IMG/VR virus record: IMGVR_UViG_3300025141_016157 | Span: 62,001 to 126,000 of that record | Strand: one strand, 5' to 3' | Length of the DNA stretch: 64,000 nucleotides | Source of the DNA: a virus | Shown: piece by piece, positions 44,078 through 53,009 of the stretch | Numbering within the stretch: position 1 is the stretch's first letter | Layout of the letters: every line of letters begins with the position of its first letter | Translations under genes and position numbers: made by a program | Notes under the pieces: model-generated | Seen by the model: only the letters and a program-made list of their open reading frames with translations | What the model was told of the DNA's origin: nothing | Databases searched by the model: none

Positions 44078-44985
44078 AAGTTAAAAAGCTATTTGAAGAT
44101 CAGAATTATTTTTCAAAGATGATAGGTACTGTGTGTAACACATCAGAAGATCTTGATAACTTTACAAAAACCCTATCTCTTGCACTTCATAAAGAAGTAA
44201 GTGATCTTGTATCTGCTACTAACTATAGATCTCACACTGATGATAGTATGGTTCCAGATGCAGACAAGATACTTTTTGAATCAGTAGATGTAATTAGATA
44301 TGCAGTAGCTATAATGAATGCGTGGAGCATAACTCCTGAAAAATTTCAAAAAGCATGGATACTAAAGGACAAGTATCTTTCACTTTCAAGAAAGATTGAA
44401 GGAAATACTTGGAAAGGGGAAAAAGTTGCAATTGTTGATATGGACGATGTTCTTTGTGAGTTTAGAGTAGGATTTTCAAATTGGCTAAATAAAAACTACA
44501 GCGTTATAACTGATGTAGAATCAAAAGAGTATTATTTTATTAATGCTCTTGAAAAAGCAGGTATAAACCCAGAGGGAATATTTTTAAAATTTGTATCTGA
44601 AGATGGATTCTCATCTTTAAAGCCAGCATCCGGTGCAATAGATTTTATTAAATCTCTTCAGGAGAAAGGTTATTTTATTCATATATTGACTGCAAGGCCA
44701 GGAGATAATCTAAGATGTCTTTATAATACACTTGACTGGCTTGACTCAAACAATGTCTGCTTTGACAAGGTTAGCTTCTCATCAGAAAAACTGAGATGGT
44801 GCATGCAATCAGAATACTGGTCATCAGGTGCAATAGAGTTTGCAATAGATGATTCACCTAAACATGCAGCAGAATATGCAAAACATGATATAAGAGTTCT
44901 TTTGCCAAGAAAGACTTATAATACAGAGGTTCAAAGTCTTTCAAATGTAATTGTCTATGATTCTTTCCTAGATATTGATATTTAA
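44074..44985 (+). CDS. Fusion of all-alpha NTPase-like domain with HAD nucleotidase
   Basis: This 303-aa protein begins at TTG, overlapping the previous stop (TTGA). Residues 1-105 resemble the helical NTP pyrophosphatase fold: HKEVSDLVSATNY, ILFESVDVIRYAVAIMNAW, then WILKDKYL. Residues 115-303 are a HAD phosphatase: VAIVDMDDVLCEF (Asp122, Asp124), HILTARPGD, and IDDSPKHAAEYA. The C-terminal half resembles 5'(3')-deoxyribonucleotidases. The fusion suggests stepwise dephosphorylation of a nucleotide. Confidence 0.72.
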   Translation: MKVKKLFEDQNYFSKMIGTVCNTSEDLDNFTKTLSLALHKEVSDLVSATNYRSHTDDSMVPDADKILFESVDVIRYAVAIMNAWSITPEKFQKAWILKDKYLSLSRKIEGNTWKGEKVAIVDMDDVLCEFRVGFSNWLNKNYSVITDVESKEYYFINALEKAGINPEGIFLKFVSEDGFSSLKPASGAIDFIKSLQEKGYFIHILTARPGDNLRCLYNTLDWLDSNNVCFDKVSFSSEKLRWCMQSEYWSSGAIEFAIDDSPKHAAEYAKHDIRVLLPRKTYNTEVQSLSNVIVYDSFLDIDI

Positions 44986-45017
44986 TTTATCCAATGATTA
45001 AGAATTTTCTGCAGCAG

Positions 45018-45048
45018 TTGAATAATTAAACATGTTAACTGCTATAAT
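45018..45048 (+). promoter_or_regulatory. Extended -10 sigma70-like promoter
   Basis: TGCTATAAT is an extended -10 (TATAAT 45043-45048), with TTGAAT 19 bp upstream (45018-45023). The predicted start near 45055 leaves about 30 nt before the ATG at 45085, with a GAGG ribosome site. Confidence 0.55.
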
Positions 45049-45084
45049 TGTAGAAATAAATTTATTAACGAAATAGAGGAAAAG

Positions 45085-46017
45085 ATGAAGCTAACTCAAA
45101 AATCTTTAAAGAAAATTATTCTTAGCGAGCTTAGAAGGTCCATATCAGAACAAGCACGAGATGCGGGTGACGTCCCCGGGGGCCAGGCACCAGCACGAGG
45201 CACCCAAGCCTATGCTGACAGCCAGAGAGAAATATGGGGTGTCTCTGATGAAGATCTCGAAAGAGAGCGCATCCAGAAACAGGCAGACGAGCGAGGAATA
45301 TCTTTTGAAGAAATGGAGGCTATTCTTGCTCATATGGATTCCCCAGAGTACCGCAGAGAACAATACCTAAGACAGCAAGAACAGGCACGTGCCCATGCAC
45401 GGGATGAAGGAAACTGGCCTGAGCCAAGGACTGGCAATATGTATGAAATCATTGGTGATCCACACAGCGTTGATATTCAAAACGGATTGAAGTGGTTGTG
45501 GCTTGGTGCAGTCCGGGACTCTAAGGTTTTGGAAGGTGTTGCTAAACAGTTCACCCCTAGAGTTCCAGCTGAGGGTGAGTACTTGGCAGGTTTTTCTTCT
45601 CCGATGTGGGCATTGGTTGATCACAGGGACGAAAATGGTGTATATACACAGCTTGTCACTCAGCCCGTGGGTGAGAGGCGAAGAGGCGCAGAGATATGCA
45701 GAATCACCGTCGAATACATTATGAAAGTATCGGGCGATCAAGTAGATTGTGAAATGGCATGGAACAGTGATATGGTTAGACCAGGTAGCCAGCTTGCGCG
45801 AATGATGGACGCAGCAGTTCAGGCAGTAAATGGTTCATCAGCTTCTTTCCCTGCATCGCTAAAATTCTTTCCTGATGGACGAACTGAGGGAGCAAACGCA
45901 GAAGTTCCAGCCTCAGAAGACGAAGTACCGGTTGCAATTCTTGAATTCACAGGAGGCGAGGTTGTGGCGCTGGTCAACATGGACTTCGGTTTTCGCGTTA
46001 GCCCATATGCTCGATAA
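45085..46017 (+). CDS. Capsid-targeting-like N-terminus plus unknown domain
   Basis: This 310-aa protein begins MKLTQKSLKKIILSELRRSI, a diverged member of the shared N-terminal peptide family, with a possible ISE|Q site at residue 22. A Gln/Glu/Arg-rich helical region follows (about 60-110), then a domain of unknown fold containing WLWLGAVRDSKVLEG and EICRITVEYIMKVSGD. Base composition is unusual: 41 of 60 bases at 45161-45220 are G or C by my count, against an AT-rich background. This suggests recent acquisition of the payload part. Confidence 0.68.
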   Translation: MKLTQKSLKKIILSELRRSISEQARDAGDVPGGQAPARGTQAYADSQREIWGVSDEDLERERIQKQADERGISFEEMEAILAHMDSPEYRREQYLRQQEQARAHARDEGNWPEPRTGNMYEIIGDPHSVDIQNGLKWLWLGAVRDSKVLEGVAKQFTPRVPAEGEYLAGFSSPMWALVDHRDENGVYTQLVTQPVGERRRGAEICRITVEYIMKVSGDQVDCEMAWNSDMVRPGSQLARMMDAAVQAVNGSSASFPASLKFFPDGRTEGANAEVPASEDEVPVAILEFTGGEVVALVNMDFGFRVSPYAR

Positions 46018-46129
46018 TAGACTGACAAATTATGAACACTTCGCATTGTTTTTTTCATAGTTGAGTTTTTTTATATTGTAAACTTTAATTTCTTGCTGTA
46101 TTGTATAAATGTAAAGCACAGGAGGAAAT

Positions 46130-46558
46130 ATGTTTCGTTTTACCCTACTCACGCCCCTACTTTTTTCACTCTCAGCATACGGAGATATTCCACCAGATAA
46201 TATTCGCATTGAATCTACTCTGGTTGGAAATGCTCCTATAGAGATTCCTGAGAGTGATTGCTCTTCTCCCATTTCAAACTCTATTGTTAAGTTTTTAGAT
46301 ACGGGATCAATGTGCATTGAAGGTGTTCGTGCCCATATTGATGGAAGAGGTTGTAATACAATTTTCTGGGAAAGGGGTTCTGATAATGAATATATCTTCT
46401 TTTGCAAGACAAGAGATACATGTGATATTACTCATGTAGGAAGATTTATTGCATACCCGACTTCACTTCCCGCACCTGAGATTTATTCTAGAAATCCTGC
46501 TATTTGCGAAGATTCAAATTATATTATTTTTCATGAACAAAATAATGTTAGTGAATAA
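46130..46558 (+). CDS. Secreted cysteine-rich small protein
   Basis: This 142-aa protein begins MFRFTLLTPLLFSLSAYG, a clear signal peptide with probable cleavage after residues 16-18. The mature part has six cysteines (about 44, 62, 75, 92, 98, 126), consistent with disulfides in the periplasm. It has no lipobox and no family I recognise. AGGAGGA is a strong ribosome site. A phage-encoded exported protein expressed from its own start could alter the envelope, for example against superinfection, but that is speculation. Confidence 0.7.
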   Translation: MFRFTLLTPLLFSLSAYGDIPPDNIRIESTLVGNAPIEIPESDCSSPISNSIVKFLDTGSMCIEGVRAHIDGRGCNTIFWERGSDNEYIFFCKTRDTCDITHVGRFIAYPTSLPAPEIYSRNPAICEDSNYIIFHEQNNVSE

Positions 46559-46588
46559 AATTAACTAGCGTTAAATATAGGAATACAG

Positions 46589-47575
46589 ATGCCAAAAAAT
46601 AAAAACTTAGAACCAGTTACTTTTCCAATGAAGATTAGATTTGACGAGGATCCGAGCACTGAGTTTAAGAATGATCTTGAATCAATTAATATTTCACTAC
46701 TAGACCATCCCGACCCGCTTAGGGCAAGAAGGATGGTGTACCAATTTATTAATGCAACATGGGAAGATGAGCCCGGTCTTCACAATCCAGACGATGTAGA
46801 TGACTGGAAGCTTTTTCAAGCACTAGAAGCTGCGCTTCAGTTCAAAGCTTTGCCTACAGTCTTGGAGACGCTTGATTTTACATTTAGAATTGAAGGAATC
46901 GATGTCCAGACAGTTACACATTTAATTCGGCATAGAACAGGATCTTTCTCTGCTCAGTGTACAGGAGACAGGTGGCAATCTCATGCAAATGCATTAGTTC
47001 CCGGTCCCATTCAGAATAGTCCTGAGATTTATGAAAGATGGAAAAGTCTAGTTGTTGAGTCAAAGAAGCTTTATTGTGACATGATTGATACAAGGAAGAT
47101 TTCGATTATGGATGCACGAACAATTCTTCCAAAGTGTCTCGAGACACATTATTACGCACGCTTTAATATGAAAGATCTTCTAAACTTTATTAGACAAAGA
47201 ATGGATAAGCAAATTCAGCCAACAACTGACAATATTATTGCATATCAGATGTACTTAGCCGTTGCAAGAATATTTCCAGAAGTTACAACAGTCGTGAATA
47301 TGCACTCACCTTCGAGACATTATGTTGCTACTGCAAGAACCGGAAAGGCAACAAATCTTTATTTTCCAGATAAAGATTCTGATTCGTTTGACTGGCACCC
47401 TAATGACTTTATCTACTCAGCATATCGCGATGAAGTAAATGGTACAGACCCAGATCTCGGCGGAAGAGAAAACTTTAAATTTTCAGAATTGGCATCAATG
47501 TACGATAGACAGGTCAATGACCTTGTAGAAAAGTACAATGAGTGGAAAGAAACTGTCGGATTTGAATCACCATAG
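46589..47575 (+). CDS. thyX: Flavin-dependent thymidylate synthase (ThyX-like)
   Basis: This 328-aa protein has the ThyX signature region HLIRHRTGSFSAQCTGDR (about 111-128), then ARTILPKCLETHYYARFNMK and LLNFIRQRMDKQIQP, matching the substrate-binding and helical end of ThyX. It would methylate dUMP using FAD. The RHRx7S motif carries Cys124 in place of Ser, and Ala stands where many enzymes have Glu. It is longer than typical ThyX (about 220-250 aa), with an extended N-terminus and C-terminus. It fits with thymidine kinase, dCMP deaminase and dUTPase genes nearby. Confidence 0.8.
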   Translation: MPKNKNLEPVTFPMKIRFDEDPSTEFKNDLESINISLLDHPDPLRARRMVYQFINATWEDEPGLHNPDDVDDWKLFQALEAALQFKALPTVLETLDFTFRIEGIDVQTVTHLIRHRTGSFSAQCTGDRWQSHANALVPGPIQNSPEIYERWKSLVVESKKLYCDMIDTRKISIMDARTILPKCLETHYYARFNMKDLLNFIRQRMDKQIQPTTDNIIAYQMYLAVARIFPEVTTVVNMHSPSRHYVATARTGKATNLYFPDKDSDSFDWHPNDFIYSAYRDEVNGTDPDLGGRENFKFSELASMYDRQVNDLVEKYNEWKETVGFESP

Positions 47576-47583
47576 GCGAAAAA

Positions 47584-48000
47584 ATGTCTTTTTCAGATTC
47601 ATTTAGCATGATTGAATCATGGCTTTTTGAAAAGGATTATGAAGTCTTGTACGAGACTGATGGTCAAGATGCTGTTTATTTTGGCTGTAAGCAAATTATT
47701 CTTAACAGTAGAAACCATATTGAAAAGAGACTATATATACTTTTGCACGAATGTGGTCACATACTAATAAATAGCAACTCTTTCGACAGGGTATTTTCCC
47801 TTAGCAGCGAAACAGAAGCTATAATGGGCGGTAGAAAAGTTTCTAGAAAAAGAAGAGTTGCAAAGCTAACAGAGGAAATTGAAGCCTGGAAACGAGGTGA
47901 GAATCTTGCAAGAAGGCTTGGGATAGAAATAAATGAAGAAAAGTTTGATAGAATACGTGCGAATGCTATTATGAGCTATATCGAATGGGCAAGAGATTAG
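47584..48000 (+). CDS. HExxH zinc metallopeptidase, ImmA/IrrE-like
   Basis: This 138-aa protein has YILLHECGHIL (His55-Glu56-His59), the zinc-peptidase motif, followed by a Glu-rich segment (SSETEAIM) that can supply the third ligand. Small size and the ARRLGIEINEEKF helical end resemble ImmA/IrrE-type peptidases. It lacks the N-terminal peptide found in neighbouring metallopeptidases. Its stop overlaps the stop of the convergent gene by 4 nt. The target is unknown. Confidence 0.72.
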   Translation: MSFSDSFSMIESWLFEKDYEVLYETDGQDAVYFGCKQIILNSRNHIEKRLYILLHECGHILINSNSFDRVFSLSSETEAIMGGRKVSRKRRVAKLTEEIEAWKRGENLARRLGIEINEEKFDRIRANAIMSYIEWARD

Positions 48001-48809
48001 CTCACTGAATGTTTAATATTTGTGTAGAGCTTAGTTAGAAATTTCTCTAGAGATTTTCTATCATTCTTTAATGTTTCTTTATATCTGGAAACTATTCCAG
48101 CAAGATCAGAGTCTTGCCTTTTGATAAGTGAAAGCGCTTCTTCTTGCGTGTATTTATCTAAAAGCTGCTCAGATGCTTCATATGCAAATGCATCAATTTC
48201 ATTATGAAGGCTAAGGTAGTCTTCCTGCGTTCCGCCTTTTGACAACTGCTTGGGATCGTTCTGTAGTTCTTCCCATGCCTCTTCTTCACTAATCCCTTTG
48301 CTTTCTGCCTGTTTCTTAAGTTGATTATAGTGAACTAGTTCATGGTTGATAGTTCGTGATATTATCTTTGATAGCTCTGTAGAGTCTAAGTCATCCATAT
48401 CATACTCATCAGAGTAGGGTCTAAACTCAAGCCATATAATGTGTTTCCCATTTTCAGGACCTCTGTATTGACCTCTCATCATCCAGTTGCTAGGATATCC
48501 TCCATATTCATCTCCCGGTCCTAAAGTATATAGCTCATTATCTGTAACACTGAGGAAAAAATATAGATCTGTACCAAGATCACTAGCAGATGTATTTAGT
48601 GCATCCATAAGAGTTTCAATTGCAGGAGTTGACCAGGTCGACTCATCAACAAGATCTACATCATTTTCATTGTGAGCCATTTCCCAAAACTTAGAATCGA
48701 CAATTCCTTGAAAAATAGCTGATGTCAATTCTTTATCAGGTGCTGTTGATTCACACAGCAAGATCTCTTCCTTGATGATCTGTCTTAATTGCCTGCGTGT
48801 GATTTTCAT
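47997..48809 (-). CDS. Capsid-targeting-like N-terminus plus HExxH metallopeptidase
   Basis: This 270-aa protein reads leftward. It begins MKITRRQLRQIIKEEILLCE with a possible LCE|S cleavage at residue 20. RTINHELVHYNQL (His156-Glu157-His160) is a zinc-peptidase motif, and LHNEIDAFAYEASEQ (Glu204) is the likely third ligand. Residues 60-140 form a mixed domain with aromatic strands. Its inverted orientation among plus-strand genes and its shared N-terminus suggest an independently mobile cassette. The protease target is unknown. Confidence 0.75.
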   Translation of the reverse strand: MKITRRQLRQIIKEEILLCESTAPDKELTSAIFQGIVDSKFWEMAHNENDVDLVDESTWSTPAIETLMDALNTSASDLGTDLYFFLSVTDNELYTLGPGDEYGGYPSNWMMRGQYRGPENGKHIIWLEFRPYSDEYDMDDLDSTELSKIISRTINHELVHYNQLKKQAESKGISEEEAWEELQNDPKQLSKGGTQEDYLSLHNEIDAFAYEASEQLLDKYTQEEALSLIKRQDSDLAGIVSRYKETLKNDRKSLEKFLTKLYTNIKHSVS

Positions 48810-48867
48810 GTTTAAACCCTGTTAGATAATAATTATTTCACTTTTTCTAATTTATTTTAAAAACTAC

Positions 48868-48895
48868 TTGCGACAAAGTTATAATCATCTATACT
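48868..48895 (+). promoter_or_regulatory. Sigma70-like promoter for the deoxyribosyltransferase gene
   Basis: TTGCGA (48868-48873), 16 bp, TATACT (48890-48895). The predicted start near 48902 leaves a 14-nt leader with AAGGAG. The TTG of the -35 box is in phase with the gene but lies upstream of the transcript, so the start is the ATG at 48916. Confidence 0.6.
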
Positions 48896-48915
48896 ATAAA
48901 CAAGGAGAAATAGTA

Positions 48916-49356
48916 ATGAAAGCGTATCTTGCAAGTTCATGGTTTAACCCTGTTGCAAATCAAGAGGTTGATGATATTATCTCATCACTTGAGAACAATA
49001 ACTTTGAGGTATTTTCACCTCGTGATTTTTTTGTTTGTCCGCCAACTGCTGACCTGGCAACACAAAAGTCAACCTATGAGGGAAATCTTGAACATCTTCA
49101 CAAGTGTGATTTTATGGTTTGTAATACTCATGGAAAAGATATGGGTTCAATTTTTGAAGCTGGATATTTTAAAGCACTTGAAAAGCCTATCGTTTATTTC
49201 TGCGCTGGGCTGCCCGCAGGGGCGGCATTCAACTTAATGTTGGCACAGAGCGGAGTAAAAGTATGCACATCTATTGATGAGCTTAATGACTACATGGCAC
49301 GCTGTAACTCAGAGGGTAAGCTTCTTTTCGAGCCATACTATGGAAATATTGAGTAG
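48916..49356 (+). CDS. Nucleoside 2-deoxyribosyltransferase-like protein
   Basis: This 146-aa protein has KAYLASSWFNP at the start and KDMGSIFEAGYFKALEKPIV, the family pattern with the likely nucleophile Glu in FEAGY (about residue 79). Enzymes of this family move deoxyribose between bases or hydrolyse deoxynucleotides, so it fits the nucleotide salvage set. AAGGAG at the correct distance fixes the ATG at 48916. Confidence 0.76.
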   Translation: MKAYLASSWFNPVANQEVDDIISSLENNNFEVFSPRDFFVCPPTADLATQKSTYEGNLEHLHKCDFMVCNTHGKDMGSIFEAGYFKALEKPIVYFCAGLPAGAAFNLMLAQSGVKVCTSIDELNDYMARCNSEGKLLFEPYYGNIE

Positions 49357-49420
49357 AATTTAATAACATCGTTGCGTGTAAATTTGGCTAATTTATTTTA
49401 TAATAAATTGAGGAATATAA

Positions 49421-52400
49421 ATGTCATCTATTATTAAACCCAAGAAGTTTGTCGGTCTACATGCACATTCTGGAACAGGTAGTCCGTATGACGGTCTTGG
49501 ATATCCAAACCAGCATATTGACTTTGTCTTGTCAAATGAAATGAATGCATGGGCACTGACTGATCACGGTAACGGTAACGGTCTTGCCCATGCACATGCT
49601 TATGCAAAGAAGCTAAAGAAGAAAGGTAGGGATTATCGACAGATTTATGGTGTTGAGTTTTACTTTGTACCTTCATTGCTTGAATGGCGTGAATCTTACG
49701 AAGCACATCGTGAAGAAGTTCGTGCAGCAAGGTCTGAAAAGAAGTTAAAAGAGTCAACAGATATTAACTCTGAAGATGAGATTTCTGGAGGTCTTATAAT
49801 TGAAAATGAAGATGAGACAAAAAATGATTTCGAGAAAAACGATTGGAAGAGGCGATATCACCTAGTTGTCATCGCAAAGAATCAAATTGGTCTACAGAAT
49901 CTTTTCACTCTTGTCAAGAAGTCTTATACAGATGGTTTCTACAGATTCCCTAGAATTGATTACAATCTTCTCAAGATGCACGGTGAGGGTCTTGTAGTAA
50001 GTACAGCATGCATTGGTGGCTATCCCTCATCTTTAATTGCTAGAGGGGAGGCAACAGGCAAGTCTGATAGTGATATTATTCTAGATTTAGAAAACATGTC
50101 TGATAGATTTATTGATGCCGTAGGCAGGAAAAACTTTAATCTAGAAGTTCAATTTAACTCTCTATCAATGCAACATAAAACCAATAAGCATCTTATTTCT
50201 CTACATGAGAAAACAGGTATACCGCTTGTCGCTACTGCTGATAGTCACTACTATGGTAGAAATATGTGGGAAGCACGAGAATTGTATAGAAAACTCGGCC
50301 GCATGGGTGCAAGAGGAGATGCAATGCCGTCACTTCCAGCTTTTGAAGACTTGAAGTGTGAGCTCTATCCCAAGAATGCTGAACAAATGTGGGATGAGTA
50401 TAAACAGCATGCTTCAAGCTATGATTTCTACAAGGGTAAAGATCAGCTAATAGCTGATGCAATTGAAAGATCTTACGATATTGCATGGGAACAATGCGAA
50501 GATGTCTGGTTTGATGAGGAGGCAAAGCTTCCAAGATTTGGTACACCGACAGACTCAGCATTCAATCAGCTAGCACGAAGAGTTAAAGAGGCACTAGTTA
50601 AAGAAGACCTTCATAAAGATCAAGAATATGTTGATCGTGCAAAGATGGAGCTAGATGATATCAAGTATCTTGGATTTGAAAACTATTTCCTAACTATGAC
50701 AAAGGTTTTTGACCTAGCATCACAAAGCACTATTATCGGCCCAGGTCGCGGCTCTGGCGCTGGATCACTAGTTAACTACTTGCTAGGAATTACAACAACA
50801 GACCCGATTAAATATGGGCTTCTATGGGAGAGATTTCTTCACAGGGCAAAGGCAGGATGGCCAGACATTGATACAGATGCTGGTGATAGAGATGTCCTGA
50901 TCAATGCTTCAAGAGAACTTTTCGGAGAAGAGTCTGTTGTTCCAGTTTCCAATTTTAATACACTTAAGCTTAAGTCCCTTGTTAAGGATGTTTCAAAGTT
51001 TTATGGTATTGACTTTGGCGAAGTTAACGCAATGACAAATACTTTAGAAAAAGATGTTATGCATAAAGCTATGGGTGATCATGAAGAAAGATCAACATAT
51101 GTTCTTACACATGAAGATTGTATGAAGTACTCGCAGAAGTATTCTGATTTTATGGATGAATACCCGAAGGTAAGTGAACATGTCCAGAATCTTTTTATGG
51201 AGTCTAGATCAATTGGTAGACATGCTGGGGGTGTTTTAATCTGCCCGAATCTCGAGAAGCATATGCCCGTTATTAAGGTAAGGGGCGAATTGCAAACACC
51301 ATGGTCTGAAGGTATGAACTTTAGACATCTTGAAACAAACGGATTTCTTAAGTTTGATTTTCTCGGTCTAACAACACTTAAGATGGTCGAAGATTGTACA
51401 AGACTTATTCTTAGAAAGCAAGGCAATCTATCACCTACGTTTGCTGATATTCAAAAGTTCTTTGATGAAAAGATGAATTGTAGATATAATGATCTTGATG
51501 ATCAAAATGTATGGGAGCATGTTTACCATAAGGGTCGGTTTGTACAGGTATTCCAGTTTACCCAGCAAGGCGCAAGAAACTTTTGCACTTCTGCAAAGCC
51601 AAGTACTATTGAAGAATTAGCAACAATTACAGCAATCTATCGGCCAGGACCTCTTTCTGCTGGTGTTCATAGAAAGTACGTAAAAGCTAAGAAGTCAGTT
51701 GAGGATGGTAAACCTATTGAGTATGATCACCCTGTTATCGAAGAGATTCTAAGCGAAACTTACGGCTTTATCTCGTTCCAAGAGCAGTTCATGCTCTTAG
51801 CACAGAAGCTAGCTAATTTTGACAAGGGTGCATCAGATAAGATGCGTAAGACACTAGTTAAGAAATCACTCGATTCAAATGCTGCAAAGGTTCAAGAAAG
51901 AATTGACCTTCACAAGAAGTTTGTCAACGGTGCAGTTGAGATATCTGGGATGGATAAGGACAAGGCTGAGAAGCTCTATGAGACAATTGAATTCTTCTCT
52001 GGGTATGGCTTCAATAAGTCGCATGCAGTGTCCTACGCCATTGATTCCTATTACTCTGCATGGCTTCACACATACTATGAAAAAGAATGGCTTGCAACAT
52101 GCTTGCAAACACAAAATGGCTCTAGTAAGTTTGGAAAGGTCATCTCTGAGATTAAATCACTAGGATATACAATTTTACCGCCTGACATCAACGCCTCTTC
52201 TGATGTCTGGGTTTACAGTGATGAGAGGGGAGGCTTTGTCCCACCTCTAACAGCAATCAAGGGTGTTGGCGACGCTGCCGTTGCAGAGATTATGGAAAGG
52301 AGACCATTCTCCAGTCTTGATGAGATGATGTTTACTGAGGATGGCAAGTGGCGACCATCAAAGATGAACAAGACATGTTTTAGCTCACTTTCTTTGGTCG

Positions 52401-52978
52401 AGGCTTTTGGAAGCCTAGATGAGTTCAAAACTGGAAAGGTACTAAATCACAGACAACTTTACACTGTTATCATTGACAACTATGACCTCCTTAAGAAGGG
52501 CAGACATGGAATGACAAAGACTGCTGTTAAGAAATTGTTAAAGGAACAGGACTACATTCCAAACTTTATCGATATCAAGCTTAACGAGGTTGATGGAATG
52601 CCTGACTGGAATCGTGCAGAGAAGATTGGAAACAGTGTTGAATTAATGGCAAGTGCAGATGAGACTCTTGTATTCCCGCCAAGAATTATGGCAAAGATTG
52701 AAAAGGCAGATGTTCGCCCAGTCACTGCACTCTCGGGAAAAGAAAGAGATATTGTCTGGTTCTGTATTCAAACAATGGAAGAGAGAACAACAAAGAACAA
52801 CAAGAAGTTCTATCGGATGAAGGTCATGGATAATAACTCTGAGAGCTGCTGGCTCCGTGTCTGGGGTAGGTTTGATGATCCCCCTGACCTATATACCATG
52901 TGGCTGGCTGAAGTAGCTTCTACAGAGTCCTGGGGTTGTTCTACATCATCATATAAGATGAAGAAGCTAGAGGTTTAG
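49421..52978 (+). CDS. dnaE: DNA polymerase III alpha subunit (DnaE-like, family C)
   Basis: This 1185-aa replicative polymerase has an N-terminal PHP domain (GLHAHSGTGSPYDG, His14/His16; LTDHGNGNG). The catalytic core is GPGRGSGAGSLVNYLLGITT and WPDIDTD (Asp482, Asp484), with the third Asp in LKFDFLGL (Asp646). It continues with YRPGPLSAGVHRKYV, FQEQFMLLAQKL, FSGYGFNKSHAVSYA, helix-hairpin-helix (IKGVGDAAVAEIM) and an OB-like end. Full length is close to bacterial DnaE (1160 aa). T4 uses a family B polymerase, so a DnaE in a T4-like phage is a replacement. No proofreading subunit is seen. GAGGAA precedes the ATG. Confidence 0.93.
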   Translation: MSSIIKPKKFVGLHAHSGTGSPYDGLGYPNQHIDFVLSNEMNAWALTDHGNGNGLAHAHAYAKKLKKKGRDYRQIYGVEFYFVPSLLEWRESYEAHREEVRAARSEKKLKESTDINSEDEISGGLIIENEDETKNDFEKNDWKRRYHLVVIAKNQIGLQNLFTLVKKSYTDGFYRFPRIDYNLLKMHGEGLVVSTACIGGYPSSLIARGEATGKSDSDIILDLENMSDRFIDAVGRKNFNLEVQFNSLSMQHKTNKHLISLHEKTGIPLVATADSHYYGRNMWEARELYRKLGRMGARGDAMPSLPAFEDLKCELYPKNAEQMWDEYKQHASSYDFYKGKDQLIADAIERSYDIAWEQCEDVWFDEEAKLPRFGTPTDSAFNQLARRVKEALVKEDLHKDQEYVDRAKMELDDIKYLGFENYFLTMTKVFDLASQSTIIGPGRGSGAGSLVNYLLGITTTDPIKYGLLWERFLHRAKAGWPDIDTDAGDRDVLINASRELFGEESVVPVSNFNTLKLKSLVKDVSKFYGIDFGEVNAMTNTLEKDVMHKAMGDHEERSTYVLTHEDCMKYSQKYSDFMDEYPKVSEHVQNLFMESRSIGRHAGGVLICPNLEKHMPVIKVRGELQTPWSEGMNFRHLETNGFLKFDFLGLTTLKMVEDCTRLILRKQGNLSPTFADIQKFFDEKMNCRYNDLDDQNVWEHVYHKGRFVQVFQFTQQGARNFCTSAKPSTIEELATITAIYRPGPLSAGVHRKYVKAKKSVEDGKPIEYDHPVIEEILSETYGFISFQEQFMLLAQKLANFDKGASDKMRKTLVKKSLDSNAAKVQERIDLHKKFVNGAVEISGMDKDKAEKLYETIEFFSGYGFNKSHAVSYAIDSYYSAWLHTYYEKEWLATCLQTQNGSSKFGKVISEIKSLGYTILPPDINASSDVWVYSDERGGFVPPLTAIKGVGDAAVAEIMERRPFSSLDEMMFTEDGKWRPSKMNKTCFSSLSLVEAFGSLDEFKTGKVLNHRQLYTVIIDNYDLLKKGRHGMTKTAVKKLLKEQDYIPNFIDIKLNEVDGMPDWNRAEKIGNSVELMASADETLVFPPRIMAKIEKADVRPVTALSGKERDIVWFCIQTMEERTTKNNKKFYRMKVMDNNSESCWLRVWGRFDDPPDLYTMWLAEVASTESWGCSTSSYKMKKLEV

Positions 52979-53009
52979 CCAGATATATATTATCTGAGTG
53001 TGACACAGC

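Noticed and set aside
49421-52978. Intein in the DnaE-like gene, and in nrdJ at 35217
   Set aside because: Both proteins have ordinary family length with continuous motifs; no intein terminal blocks were found.
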